Positions 7,845 through 17,069 of a DNA stretch of 64,000 bases are shown here, one piece after another (the stretch's first letter is position 1; each line of letters starts with the position of its first letter). The position numbers and the translations under genes are program-made. Source of the stretch: RGIG2206 sp045577615 (lineage in GTDB: Bacteria; Bacillota; Clostridia; Oscillospirales; Acutalibacteraceae); NCBI GenBank assembly GCA_045577615.1, contig JAZNIT010000052.1, positions 16,666 to 80,665 on the forward strand, given 5' to 3'. The notes beneath the pieces are model-generated. The model ran no database searches. It worked only from the letters and a program-made list of their open reading frames with translations, and was not told the DNA's origin.

Positions 7845-8769
7845 TAGATTCTCCCCTTTTGCATACAAGCGCAACCCATCCGCCACTTTCAAATCGCTCT
7901 ACAACCTGAAGGTTGACGGCAGCAAGCTTGTTCAAAACATCCTGCTCTCGGGTGTCGATGATACCTGAGCAGATGAAAAGTCCGTTATCGGACATAAAAT
8001 CGGTAACGTTATCACACAGTGAAATAATTATGTCAGCAACAATGTTTGCACAAACAATGTCGTATTTGCCTGTGATTTTTTCAACCAAATCGCCGCAAAC
8101 AAACTCAGTTTCAGATTCAACATTATTGAGTTTGGCATTCTCTTGTGCGACCTTTACAGCCATAGCATCGATATCTACACCAACAGCCTTGCTGCAGCCA
8201 AGCAACAAAGCGGATATAGACAAAATTCCGCTGCCACTGCCAACATCAAGTATGGTTTTATCGTCACCGCAATAGCGGTCAAGCACACCCAGACAAAGAC
8301 GGGTTGTATCGTGAGCACCTGTGCCGAACGCTGCGCCAGGATCGATATTGAGCACTTTGCGCCCTTGAGGATTATCATACTTCTCCCACGAAGGGCAGAT
8401 GGCAAGTCGGTTGCCAATTTCGATAGGCTTGAAATACTTTTTCCAATTATCGGCCCAATCGGCATCGTTAACGCTGATGGTTTCGATTTGGTTCTCTATG
8501 CCGACAGCGCTGTAACGCTCAGTGAGATATGCCACTGCCTCAAAAGGATTTTCTTCAGGGCTGACATAAATGTGGATATATGCTACTGAGCGGTCGCGAA
8601 CCTTAAGTTCTTCATCGATAAGATCGATATGTGCAATCTCTAACGACATCTCTTCAAGATCGGTATAATCCTCAATATAAATACCGTAAGGCACTACCAT
8701 GTTGGCGATGTCAGCGGCTTGCTCCGTATCGTTACTGTTTATGCGGATTTTGATTTCGGTCCAGTCCAT
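7837..8769 (-). CDS. prmA: Ribosomal protein L11 methyltransferase
   Basis: 310 aa, starting at ATG 8769 (MDWTEIKI) behind GGGGAG. The N-terminal L11-recognition domain is followed by the class I SAM domain with TILDVGSGSGILSISALLLG (motif I), AVGVDIDAMAV, and the NIVADII motif (N-P/V-x-x type) seen in PrmA. GAAFGTGAHDTTRLCL precedes motif I as in all PrmA proteins. It trimethylates L11 residues; knockouts are usually viable. Starts just beyond the ftsZ terminator, and its end overlaps prfB. Confidence 0.94.
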   Translation of the reverse strand: MDWTEIKIRINSNDTEQAADIANMVVPYGIYIEDYTDLEEMSLEIAHIDLIDEELKVRDRSVAYIHIYVSPEENPFEAVAYLTERYSAVGIENQIETISVNDADWADNWKKYFKPIEIGNRLAICPSWEKYDNPQGRKVLNIDPGAAFGTGAHDTTRLCLGVLDRYCGDDKTILDVGSGSGILSISALLLGCSKAVGVDIDAMAVKVAQENAKLNNVESETEFVCGDLVEKITGKYDIVCANIVADIIISLCDNVTDFMSDNGLFICSGIIDTREQDVLNKLAAVNLQVVERFESGGWVALVCKRGESNA

Positions 8770-8791
8770 AATACTCCCCATAACACAACAT

Positions 8792-8820
8792 AAAGGCCGC
8801 AACCTAAAATTGTGGCCTTT
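8792..8820 (-). terminator. Terminator downstream of ftsZ
   Basis: AAAGGCCACAA / TTGCGGCCTTT stem (one G-U pair) with a 7-nt loop, 25 bp after the ftsZ stop and 22 bp before prmA. It separates the division run from prmA-prfB, though read-through is possible because there is little room for a prmA promoter. Confidence 0.75.
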
Positions 8821-8844
8821 ATGTATAATTCAAGTTTTAAATTA

Positions 8845-9909
8845 TCAGTTGTTGCCGAAGATGGTCATAATGTCTGCATCCAAATCGTCGTTATCATTGG
8901 TTGCAGCGGTAAAGCTATCGATGATAGCGGTTGCATCGGTGCTGCTGCGCTTGCCGCCGCCAAAGCCGGTAGCAATAACAGTCATACGGATTGCATCCTC
9001 AAGATTTTCATCAAGTGAAACACCCCAGATGATGTTTGCATCTTCATGAGCAGTCTCTTGAACGATGGTAGAAGCAACCTCAACCTCTTCCAAGCCGATA
9101 TCAACAGAACCGGTGATGTTGATGATAACACCCTTTGCACCCTTCATATCGGTTTCGATAAGGGGACTGGTGATTGCAGACTTAGCAGCGATTTCTGCCT
9201 TGTCACGGCCGGTTGCAAAGCCAACGCCCATGTGAGCATAGCCGCTGTCCTTAACAATAGCGGTAACGTCTGCAAAGTCGAGGTTAACCATCTGAGGAAC
9301 CTTGATAAGGTCTGAGATGCTCTGTACACCCTGACGAAGAACATCGTCAGCGATGATGAATGCGTTTTTAAGAGTAATCTTCTCTTCAGAAACGTGTTTA
9401 AGACGCTCGTTGGGAATTACGATAAGGCTGTCAACATGCTCGCTGAGTGCTGCGATGCCCTTTTCAGCCTGGTTCATACGAAGCTTGCCTTCAAATGCGA
9501 AGGGCTTGGTTACGATACCAACGGTGAGGATGCCAAGCTCTTTGGCAATCTCTGCAACGATGGGAGCTGCGCCGGTACCGGTACCGCCGCCCATACCAGC
9601 GGTGATGAATACCATATCGGTGCCGCGAAGGATAGCAGCGATCTCGTCACGAGATTCTTGTGCTGCGTTTTGACCAACTTCGGGCTTGGCGCCTGCGCCT
9701 TGACCGTTAGTTGACTTCTCACCAATTTGAAGCTTGTGGTCTGCCTTTGAAAGAAGAAGTGCAGATGCATCGGTATTGATAGCGATAAACTCTACACTGT
9801 TTACGCCTGCATCAACCATGCGGTTAACTGCGTTACCGCCGCCACCACCGACGCCCACTACCTTTATTTGAACAACGCTGTCAAGTTCATTTGCTACTTC
9901 GAATGCCAT
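8845..9909 (-). CDS. ftsZ: Cell division GTPase FtsZ
   Basis: 354 aa. The tubulin signature GGGTGTGAAP is at about 105-114, with VGVGGGGGNAVNRM near the N-terminus and NLDFADVTAI in the T7 region (catalytic D). It polymerises into the Z-ring at midcell. The family usually runs 360-400 aa; here the disordered linker is almost absent, and the C-terminal tail ends ADIMTIFGNN. That matches the spacing of the canonical D-I-P-x-F-L-R-K-R anchor peptide but lacks its basic residues. SepF, the probable membrane anchor, is encoded at 33639. ftsZ has its own promoter and terminator, separate from the dcw run. Confidence 0.97.
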   Translation of the reverse strand: MAFEVANELDSVVQIKVVGVGGGGGNAVNRMVDAGVNSVEFIAINTDASALLLSKADHKLQIGEKSTNGQGAGAKPEVGQNAAQESRDEIAAILRGTDMVFITAGMGGGTGTGAAPIVAEIAKELGILTVGIVTKPFAFEGKLRMNQAEKGIAALSEHVDSLIVIPNERLKHVSEEKITLKNAFIIADDVLRQGVQSISDLIKVPQMVNLDFADVTAIVKDSGYAHMGVGFATGRDKAEIAAKSAITSPLIETDMKGAKGVIINITGSVDIGLEEVEVASTIVQETAHEDANIIWGVSLDENLEDAIRMTVIATGFGGGKRSSTDATAIIDSFTAATNDNDDLDADIMTIFGNN

Positions 9910-9995
9910 GATTATTTGTCCTCCTTATATTTAAGTCCTTTTAATTGTTTACAAAAAATGGAATTCGCATAGATATAACATCCCATATATTTGGT

Positions 9996-10024
9996 ATTTT
10001 AACACGAATTAAAATAAATTTCAA
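9996..10024 (-). promoter_or_regulatory. SigA promoter of ftsZ
   Basis: Minus strand TTGAAA (10019-10024), 17-bp spacer, TAAAAT (9996-10001), in a very AT-rich 164-bp gap after ftsQ. It gives ftsZ transcription independent of the upstream cluster. Confidence 0.75.
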
Positions 10025-10073
10025 TATAATATGTTTATTTTTTTTGCTTATTTACAATATTTTTTTAAAAATT

Positions 10074-10892
10074 TTATTGTTTTTCTTCGGTTGAAGTGAC
10101 TTGCTCGTCACTGTGAATACTTTTTCTTGTAAAATAGCTCTTGTTTGAGTCACCCGTAAGGTATCGCAAATTGGCATAGCCCTCTACGATATCGCCGTAT
10201 TTTTTGCGGCTGCTTTCAATTATTTTGGCCGCATTTTTGCATTTTTTATCCAAATTCTCGGTTGAGCCGAACTGGAGCACAATAAGGTCGTCAATCGTAA
10301 CCTCGATGTCGGAAATATTGGCTACATTTATTGAGGTTATACCTTTGATTCCTGCACTTTCAACAGAGCTTCTCACGGAGTTTATAATATCCTCCATCCC
10401 CTCATCGAGAACTACCTTTGCGCCAATTGAATAACGCTTTATTTGTGCCTCGATTATGGGCAGCTTTTCGGGCATGGTTGTAACAGAATCGAGCACCTTT
10501 CCTTTATATGTCAGCACATATCCTTTGTCGGTTTTGTATGCGCTGTCGGCCTTGCAGGTCTTTACTGTAATTGTTATGGTGTCGGGGTATTTTCGATTGA
10601 CCTCTGCCTCGCCGATGTAAGGAAGCTTTGCACATATATCTGCCTCAACCATTTCAAGGTCGAGCAAATTCATATTGGCACCTTTTTTCACTCCCGAAGC
10701 ATCCAATATATCCTTTTGAGAATAGGGCGTTTCACCCTTTACGGTTATATTGGCAATGTTGAAAAACACGGTAACTGATAAGGTGTATCCTACAGCACCC
10801 AAGATAGTAATAATCATAAGTGCTATAAGCAGTTTAACAAAACCGCTTTGGCGCCGCCTTTTTCTTTTTTTGTTTTTGGTTGAGGTTGCCAA
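10074..10892 (-). CDS. ftsQ: Cell division protein FtsQ/DivIB
   Basis: 272 aa. A basic N-terminus (KNKKRKRRRQSG) and one transmembrane helix (about 19-40) are followed by a POTRA domain (ITVKGETPYSQKDIL, about 53-67) and the beta domain. Typical FtsQ/DivIB topology: bitopic, with an extracytoplasmic bulk that bridges FtsL/DivIC to the synthase complex. The polar tail after about residue 240 is unstructured. It follows murA by 2 bp, a common clostridial order (murA-ftsQ-ftsZ). Confidence 0.88.
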   Translation of the reverse strand: MATSTKNKKRKRRRQSGFVKLLIALMIITILGAVGYTLSVTVFFNIANITVKGETPYSQKDILDASGVKKGANMNLLDLEMVEADICAKLPYIGEAEVNRKYPDTITITVKTCKADSAYKTDKGYVLTYKGKVLDSVTTMPEKLPIIEAQIKRYSIGAKVVLDEGMEDIINSVRSSVESAGIKGITSINVANISDIEVTIDDLIVLQFGSTENLDKKCKNAAKIIESSRKKYGDIVEGYANLRYLTGDSNKSYFTRKSIHSDEQVTSTEEKQ

Positions 10893-10894
10893 CT

Positions 10895-12151
10895 TTATCT
10901 CTCCCTTACTATATTTGCTCCTATTTGAGTCAATATACCCTCTATGTTTTCGTACCCTCTATCGATATGCTCAAGGGCTGATATTCGCGATACTCCGTCT
11001 GCCGCCAAGGCGCAAATTACCATTGCGGCACCGCCTCTTAAATCAGTGGCTTCAACATTGGCTGAATTAAGCTTGTTGACCCCGTGAACTACTGCTACGC
11101 GGTCATAAACCTCAATTGCTGCACCCATTTTGTTAAGCTCCGAGACATATCTGAAGCGGTTTGAAAATATATTCTCAACAAACACCGACGTTCCTCGACT
11201 AAACGCTGCAGCCGCAACAAGCACGGGCTGTGCATCGGTTGGAAATCCCGGATACTCGGTTGTGCGAACCCTTATATTACCTTTAAGTTTGCCTGTTGAT
11301 TCTATAATTATGCGAGTGTTATTGCTATTGATTTTGCAGCCAAGCTGCTCGAAATAAGGAATTACTGCGTGCAAATGCTTAGGCTCTGCATCAGCAAGTT
11401 CAAGTTTACCGCCGCACACCGCAAGCGCACTAATATAGGTTGCCGCCACAATTCTGTCAGGGATAACCCTATGTTCACAACCCGACAATTTTTTGACGCC
11501 TTCGATGGTTATAACGGTTTCGCCATCCCCTTTGATTTTGGCTCCACAGTCACGTAAAAAGTTGGCCAAATCGCAAATTTCAGGCTCTTTTGCAGCGTTA
11601 TGAATAATCGTTGTGCCCTCTGCGGTAGAGGCTGCAATCATTATATTTTCAGTCGCTCCAACGCTTGCAATGGGCAAATCCACCGTGCAGCCTTTCAGTC
11701 CGTCTGGACTGCTGCAGATTAAGCGACCATGCTCTTCGCATATAAAAGCTCCCATCTTTTTAAGTGCATCAATATGCAAGTTTATGGGGCGAAGGCCCAG
11801 CTCACATCCGCCGGGCGCTGAAAGCTCTGCTTTGCCTGTTTTTGCAAGCATTGCTCCCAAGAAAATTACCGACGAGCGCATTTCACTCATAAGTGAATCG
11901 CTGACCGACCAACCTGTTGTATTGGTGCTGTCAACAACCAAGCTGTTATTTGTAAAGTTACACTTACAACCAAGCGACTCAAGAATTCTAATAGACACCT
12001 CTACGTCGCTTATCCGTGGACAGTTATGTATAGTGCAAGGAGTTGAACACAGCAGTGCCGCAGATAAAATGGGCAGCGCACTGTTTTTAGCCCCCTGCAG
12101 TTTAATTGTTCCGTTAAGGCTATTTCCGCCTTCAATAAGCATCCCCGACAT
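10895..12151 (-). CDS. murA: UDP-N-acetylglucosamine 1-carboxyvinyltransferase
   Basis: 418 aa from ATG 12151 (RBS GGAAGG). It catalyses the first committed step of peptidoglycan synthesis, moving enolpyruvate from PEP to UDP-GlcNAc in the cytoplasm. Visible motifs are the N-terminal LQGAKNSALPIL, and PGGCELGLRPINLHIDAL, whose Cys is the fosfomycin-reactive residue. TTEYPGFPTDAQP (conserved D of the FPTDxQ motif) and RGGAAMVICAL also match. The Cys, not Asp, predicts fosfomycin sensitivity of this copy. It lies between murG and ftsQ in the dcw run. Confidence 0.96.
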   Translation of the reverse strand: MSGMLIEGGNSLNGTIKLQGAKNSALPILSAALLCSTPCTIHNCPRISDVEVSIRILESLGCKCNFTNNSLVVDSTNTTGWSVSDSLMSEMRSSVIFLGAMLAKTGKAELSAPGGCELGLRPINLHIDALKKMGAFICEEHGRLICSSPDGLKGCTVDLPIASVGATENIMIAASTAEGTTIIHNAAKEPEICDLANFLRDCGAKIKGDGETVITIEGVKKLSGCEHRVIPDRIVAATYISALAVCGGKLELADAEPKHLHAVIPYFEQLGCKINSNNTRIIIESTGKLKGNIRVRTTEYPGFPTDAQPVLVAAAAFSRGTSVFVENIFSNRFRYVSELNKMGAAIEVYDRVAVVHGVNKLNSANVEATDLRGGAAMVICALAADGVSRISALEHIDRGYENIEGILTQIGANIVRER

Positions 12152-12208
12152 AAACACACGCCTTCCGCCATAGTTATACGACAGTTTATGCACGGCTTGC
12201 TTGATTTG

Positions 12209-13330
12209 TTATTTAGTTAAAAGATTGATAATTACCTCATAGATACGTTGATTTGTATCTAAAATTGCGTTTTTCTTGGATTTTTGCGACATCTCGGCAA
12301 GCTTATCAGGATTGTCAATAAGCTCTGAAACTGCATTGACAATAGTGTCGCGATTTAAATCTTTTTCTTCTACAAGACAGGCTGCCGATTTGTTAACAAG
12401 AGTCATCGCATTGTAGTACTGATGATTTTCGGCAACATTTGGAGAAGGAATAAGCACGGCAGGCTTGCCTTGTGCCTGAAGCTCGCTGACGGTGATAGCT
12501 CCTGCGCGGCAAATAACCAGGTCTGCTGCTGCCATAAGTACATCCATATTGTTGATATACTCGGTTATATGTAGGCAGGGTGAATTTATATCCACTCCCC
12601 TATCCTTTAGCAGCTGAGGCATAAGCTCTACGCCATACTTACCTGTGCCGTGAAAGTGATGAACCTTGCCCGACGAAGCGTGCCACTGCATAATATCGGC
12701 TGCCGCCTCGTTGATTTTGCGTGCTCCCAATGAGCCGCCGAAGGACAAAATCATAGGCTTGTCGTCAAGACCAAGAATTTCTCTTGCTTTTTGTTTATCA
12801 GCATTCATAACCGATTCACGCACGGGATTGCCGGTTATAATCGCTTTTTTGCCTTTTAGATTAAAAAACTTTTCTGCCTCCGGCATAGCAAGCATAACTG
12901 CATCCATATCGGGAGCAAGCAATTTATTGGCTTTGCCTGCAAATGCATTTTGCTCGTGAATGCAGCATTTAATGCCCAATTTATGAGCCTCGCGCAAAAC
13001 GGGGCCGCTTACATAACCGCCCGTACCCATTACAACGTCAGGCTTTAACTCCAAAAGCAGTTTCTTGGCCTGTGCAGATGCGGTTGCAAGCAACTTGAGT
13101 GCAGAAAGGTTATGCTTTATGTTTTGCAGACTGATTTTGCGCTGAAACCCTTTAACGTCGATGGTATAAAAATCTATGCCGGCTTCGGGAACAAGTTTAG
13201 ATTCCAATCCTTTTTTAGTACCAACGTAATAAAGCTGTGCTTCGGGATGGCGGCTACGAATATAACCCGCAACTGCAAGAGCAGGATTTATGTGACCTGC
13301 TGTACCGCCGCCTGCAAATAATATTTTCAT
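12209..13330 (-). CDS. murG: UDP-GlcNAc:undecaprenyl-PP-MurNAc-pentapeptide GlcNAc transferase
   Basis: 373 aa GT28 glycosyltransferase that turns lipid I into lipid II at the inner face of the membrane. The donor/acceptor G-loops are clear: AGGGTAGHINPALAVA at the N-terminus and LSFGGSLGARKINEA in the C-terminal half, plus HEQNAFAGKANK and the CRAGAITVSELQAQGKPAVLIPSP sequence block typical of MurG. RBS GGAGGG precedes ATG 13330, 18 bp after the ftsW stop. Confidence 0.96.
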   Translation of the reverse strand: MKILFAGGGTAGHINPALAVAGYIRSRHPEAQLYYVGTKKGLESKLVPEAGIDFYTIDVKGFQRKISLQNIKHNLSALKLLATASAQAKKLLLELKPDVVMGTGGYVSGPVLREAHKLGIKCCIHEQNAFAGKANKLLAPDMDAVMLAMPEAEKFFNLKGKKAIITGNPVRESVMNADKQKAREILGLDDKPMILSFGGSLGARKINEAAADIMQWHASSGKVHHFHGTGKYGVELMPQLLKDRGVDINSPCLHITEYINNMDVLMAAADLVICRAGAITVSELQAQGKPAVLIPSPNVAENHQYYNAMTLVNKSAACLVEEKDLNRDTIVNAVSELIDNPDKLAEMSQKSKKNAILDTNQRIYEVIINLLTK

Positions 13331-13348
13331 TTTGCCGCCCTCCTTATA

Positions 13349-14554
13349 TTATTTAGACATTTTACTGTCTCGTGAAATCGAAAGAATTATGCCCATCTGT
13401 GCCATAAGCATTATAAGTGCTGTACCGCCATAACTGAAGAAGGGCAAACTGATACCTGTGTTGGGAATGGTGTTGGTAACAACCATTATATTAAGCGCTG
13501 CCTGAATACCCACCTGAATGGTAAGACCAAAGGTCATAAGTGATCCAAACTTATCCTTTGCACGAGTGGCAAGGGTAAATCCGCGCCATACAAGCAAGCC
13601 AAACAAAACGATAATAGCCAATGCGCCGATAAAGCCCAACTCTTCGCAAACAATGGCAAAAATAAAGTCGTTATGAGGTTCGGGAACCCAAAGGTATTTT
13701 TGCTTTGAGCCACCAAGACCTGCGCCAAAGATACCGCCTGATCCGATTGCAAGCAAGGACTGAATGGTTTGCCAACCTGCGCCCGAAGGATCACTCCAAG
13801 GGTCAAGCCAAGATTGAATACGACTTGAGCCGTAGTCAACAACTCCTGTTAAAATCGCACCTGCGCCAAGGGCAACACCTGCACCGAGACCGCCAAAAAC
13901 ATAGCGAAGCTTGATGCCGCCCACAACCATAAGAGATGCGCCGATTGAGAAAATAAGCAGAGTTGCCGAAAGGTGTGTTTCAACAACAACCAAAGCGCAC
14001 ACAAGTGCAAGCAAAAGTCCAAAAACCAATATGCCGAAGCGGAAGCGCTTCATATGCTTCATATTATCACATATCAAGTGTGAAAAAAGCAGAATTATTG
14101 CAAACTTGGCGATTTCGCTGGGCTGAAAGCTAAAGCTGCCGATAACAAGCCAACGCTTATAATCAAAGCCCTCTTGCAAGGGAGGAAGCATAAGCACGAT
14201 GGCAAGCATCGCCACCGATGCGAGATAAATAAACCATGCGAATTTTCTGTAAATATGGTAGTTGATTTTGGACGCAATAAGCATCACAACAACTCCAAGC
14301 ACAGCAAAAACAAACTGCTTTTTGATAAAGTGATAGCTGTTTCCGTAGTTTTGAAGTGCATAGGCATAGCTAGAGGAGAACAAGCATATCAAACCAACAA
14401 CCAAAAGCAGCAAAACAAGACCAAAAAAGGTCATATCCATTTTGCCCTGCTGAAAAAAGTCGTGCTTTAAAAAATCACCCAAGGATGAGTTTTTCTTTTT
14501 GGCCGGTGTTTCGCCGTTATTCACATCATATTGATAGTCATAAGTGCGTTTCAT
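13349..14554 (-). CDS. ftsW: SEDS glycosyltransferase FtsW
   Basis: 401 aa from ATG 14554 (RBS AGGGGGTG); a GTG three codons earlier falls inside the RBS. A cytoplasmic N-terminal tail of about 40 residues is followed by about ten membrane helices. SEDS signatures include DYGSSRIQSWLDPWSDP, QSLLAIGSGGIFGAGLG and NTGISLPFFSYGGTALI near the end. FtsW polymerises lipid II at the septum with a class B PBP, here probably the SpoVD/FtsI-type protein of the same cluster; a sporulation SpoVE role is the alternative, since the two are hard to tell apart. Confidence 0.93.
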   Translation of the reverse strand: MKRTYDYQYDVNNGETPAKKKNSSLGDFLKHDFFQQGKMDMTFFGLVLLLLVVGLICLFSSSYAYALQNYGNSYHFIKKQFVFAVLGVVVMLIASKINYHIYRKFAWFIYLASVAMLAIVLMLPPLQEGFDYKRWLVIGSFSFQPSEIAKFAIILLFSHLICDNMKHMKRFRFGILVFGLLLALVCALVVVETHLSATLLIFSIGASLMVVGGIKLRYVFGGLGAGVALGAGAILTGVVDYGSSRIQSWLDPWSDPSGAGWQTIQSLLAIGSGGIFGAGLGGSKQKYLWVPEPHNDFIFAIVCEELGFIGALAIIVLFGLLVWRGFTLATRAKDKFGSLMTFGLTIQVGIQAALNIMVVTNTIPNTGISLPFFSYGGTALIMLMAQMGIILSISRDSKMSK

Positions 14555-14574
14555 TACCGGCACCCCCTAATAGA

Positions 14575-15603
14575 TTAAATAAGATAAAGAACTGCTGCGA
14601 TTGAGCAGCCTATAAGAGTTATTGTTGAAAACACAACGCAAATTTTGTTTTCAGACCATCCCGACATCTCATAGTGATGATGGATGGGAGTCATTTTAAA
14701 TATACGTTTTTTGGTCTTTTTGTAATAGGTAACCTGAATTACTACTGATATTGCCTCCCAGAAATATACGATGCCTGCAAAAAAAAGCAAAATGGGCATT
14801 TCTATCATAAAGCAAAGGGCTACTGCCATACCGCCAAGGAACATTGAGCCGGTATCACCCATAAACACCTTTGCAGGGTGTCTGTTCCACAAAAGGAAGC
14901 CCAAAAGTCCGCCAAGAAATACCGATGCGGTCAGGCAAGCCAAGGGGTAGCGGGACATTATTGCGGCGATAACAGCAAAGAAAACAGCAACAACAACGGT
15001 TACAGAGGTTGCCAAGCCGTCAACACCATCGGTAAGGTTAACCGCGTTGGTAAAGCCATAGATAAAAATCAATGCTATAGGCCAAAACAAAAGCCCCCAG
15101 CCCGAGGTAATATCGATATAGCCAAAGATGGGCAGTTTGGTTTGAGTCATACCGCCAAGATAAAGGCTGTAAAGATATGCTGCTGCAAGCAAAAGTTGAA
15201 ATAAGGTTTTTTGCTTGGCAGTTAATCCAAGGTTGCGCTTTTTAACCACCTTGATATAGTCGTCGATAAATCCAACAAGCGCCATACCGAGAGCCAATAT
15301 AACACCTGCAACCAAGGGCACCACGCGAAATTCCTGACCGAAGGCTTCGATTATCCCACCCTCTTCAAGAACTCCTGCAATCCTGCCGATTGAAAGTGCG
15401 GTCGGGAAGGCTACCAAGCAGCCAACTATGAACATTATACCGCCCATTGTGGGAGTACCTTGCTTATTCTTGTGCCAAACGGGACCGATATCAAGAATAG
15501 TTTGACCAAACTTAAGCTTATGCAAGTAAGGTATAACGGTATATCCCAGCAGGCCTGTTATTGCAAACGCCAATATCATACCCACAACTGCAGTTACTAT
15601 CAT
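14575..15603 (-). CDS. mraY: Phospho-MurNAc-pentapeptide transferase MraY
   Basis: 342 aa polytopic membrane enzyme forming lipid I from UDP-MurNAc-pentapeptide and undecaprenyl phosphate. Conserved blocks: HKNKQGTPTMGG (about 43-54), the FIDDYIKV Asp pair, NAVNLTDGVDGLA (catalytic Asp), and FMGDTGSMFLGG. The terminal MTPIHHHYEMSGWSENKI, with the HHH triad, is diagnostic. Order murE-mraY-ftsW-murG is tight, with 18-20 bp gaps. Confidence 0.96.
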   Translation of the reverse strand: MIVTAVVGMILAFAITGLLGYTVIPYLHKLKFGQTILDIGPVWHKNKQGTPTMGGIMFIVGCLVAFPTALSIGRIAGVLEEGGIIEAFGQEFRVVPLVAGVILALGMALVGFIDDYIKVVKKRNLGLTAKQKTLFQLLLAAAYLYSLYLGGMTQTKLPIFGYIDITSGWGLLFWPIALIFIYGFTNAVNLTDGVDGLATSVTVVVAVFFAVIAAIMSRYPLACLTASVFLGGLLGFLLWNRHPAKVFMGDTGSMFLGGMAVALCFMIEMPILLFFAGIVYFWEAISVVIQVTYYKKTKKRIFKMTPIHHHYEMSGWSENKICVVFSTITLIGCSIAAVLYLI

Positions 15604-15621
15604 AGTATAACCCGTCCTTCG

Positions 15622-17049
15622 TTAGATTTTTAACTCTTCGAGCGCCTCGGCTACAACCTCGCGCTCGTCAAAATGATACTTTGTTGTTCCTATAATCTGA
15701 TATGTTTCGTGACCTTTGCCTGCAAGAACGATTACGTCGTCCTTTTGTGCATTTTTGATGGCATATTTTATCGCATCGGCGCGATTTTCAATAACCGCGA
15801 AGGGCGTAGTTGAGCCCTCAACACCCGGCAAGATATCATTGATTATAGCAGCAGGGTCCTCTGTGCGAGGATTATCGCTTGTAACGATTACAAAATCCGA
15901 CAGCTTGCATGCAATTTCGCCCATAATAGAACGCTTAGTTTTATCACGGTCACCGCCACAGCCAAAGAGAGTTACCAAACGGCCGCTCTTGATCTCGTTA
16001 ACAGCGTTTAAAATGTTTTCAACGCCGTCGGGGGTGTGTGCATAATCGATAAGCACGGTAAAGTCTGCATTGGTAGGCACTACCTCTGCCCTGCCCTTGA
16101 CTCCTTCGGCAACCGAAATTGCCTCGCAAATCTGTTTCACATCGAAGCCTAAAGCTGCAATAGTGCTGATGGCACACATAGCATTGGATACAGAGAATTT
16201 ACCGGGGGTTTTGGTTTTAACCTTTTCGGTCAATTGGCCATTTTTCAAGGTAAACTCTGTGCCTGCAGGATAGTATTTTATATCTTCTGCTACATAATCA
16301 CCGCCGTTAATTCCGTAGGTAATTACAGGATATTTGATACCTGATTTTATTTTCTCTGCATAGCTGTCATCCTCGTTAACAACAGCAACTGCGCATTTAT
16401 CAAACAGCTTGCGCTTTGCGGCAACATAATTATCCATGGTGCCGTGATAATCAATGTGGTCGAGTGTAAGGTTGGTAAATACGCCGACGGCAAAATCTAC
16501 GCCGTAAACTCGCTCTTGGTCAAGAGCATGTGACGAAACCTCCATAACCACATATTCGCAACCCTCGTTGACCATCATATCAAACAATTCGTGCAGCTTA
16601 ATAGCATCGGGTGTGGTGTTTTCAGAGGGAATAATCTTATCCCCTGCCATATTGTGTATGGTGCCGATAAGTCCTGTTTTGTGACCCATCGCTTCGAGAG
16701 TTGATTTGATAAGATAGGTGGTTGTGGTTTTGCCGTTTGTGCCTGTTACTCCTATAATTTTAAGTTTATCCTTAGGATTTCCGTAAAACTCGGAGCAAGC
16801 CTTTGCATATGTGATGTGAGTGTCAGGCACAACAATCTGACAATCTATGCCCACGTTGTGATCAACCACAACTGCTGCAGCGCCTGCGCCGGCGGCAGCC
16901 TCGGCATATTTATGACCGTCGGTTGCCCATCCGCGAATACAGAAAAACAGTGAGCCCTTTTCCACCTTGCGCGAGTCGTTTGTAACTGAGGTTATTTCAA
17001 CATCGTGATTACCGTAGGGCAATCCGCCCAGCAATTTACTGAGTTTCAC
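15622..17049 (-). CDS. murE: UDP-MurNAc-tripeptide synthetase MurE (meso-DAP type)
   Basis: 475 aa Mur ligase. ATP-binding GVTGTNGKTTTTYL is at about 104-117, with the carbamylated-Lys region and NLTLDHIDYHGTMDNY following, and the C-terminal specificity loop SDNPRTEDP. The DNPR form selects meso-diaminopimelate rather than lysine, so the wall is predicted to be DAP-type. Cytoplasmic, ATP-dependent. It lies between spoVD and mraY with short gaps, in the usual Firmicutes order. Confidence 0.96.
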   Translation of the reverse strand: MKLSKLLGGLPYGNHDVEITSVTNDSRKVEKGSLFFCIRGWATDGHKYAEAAAGAGAAAVVVDHNVGIDCQIVVPDTHITYAKACSEFYGNPKDKLKIIGVTGTNGKTTTTYLIKSTLEAMGHKTGLIGTIHNMAGDKIIPSENTTPDAIKLHELFDMMVNEGCEYVVMEVSSHALDQERVYGVDFAVGVFTNLTLDHIDYHGTMDNYVAAKRKLFDKCAVAVVNEDDSYAEKIKSGIKYPVITYGINGGDYVAEDIKYYPAGTEFTLKNGQLTEKVKTKTPGKFSVSNAMCAISTIAALGFDVKQICEAISVAEGVKGRAEVVPTNADFTVLIDYAHTPDGVENILNAVNEIKSGRLVTLFGCGGDRDKTKRSIMGEIACKLSDFVIVTSDNPRTEDPAAIINDILPGVEGSTTPFAVIENRADAIKYAIKNAQKDDVIVLAGKGHETYQIIGTTKYHFDEREVVAEALEELKI

Positions 17050-17069
17050 GTTATCAGACCTTTCGTCAA

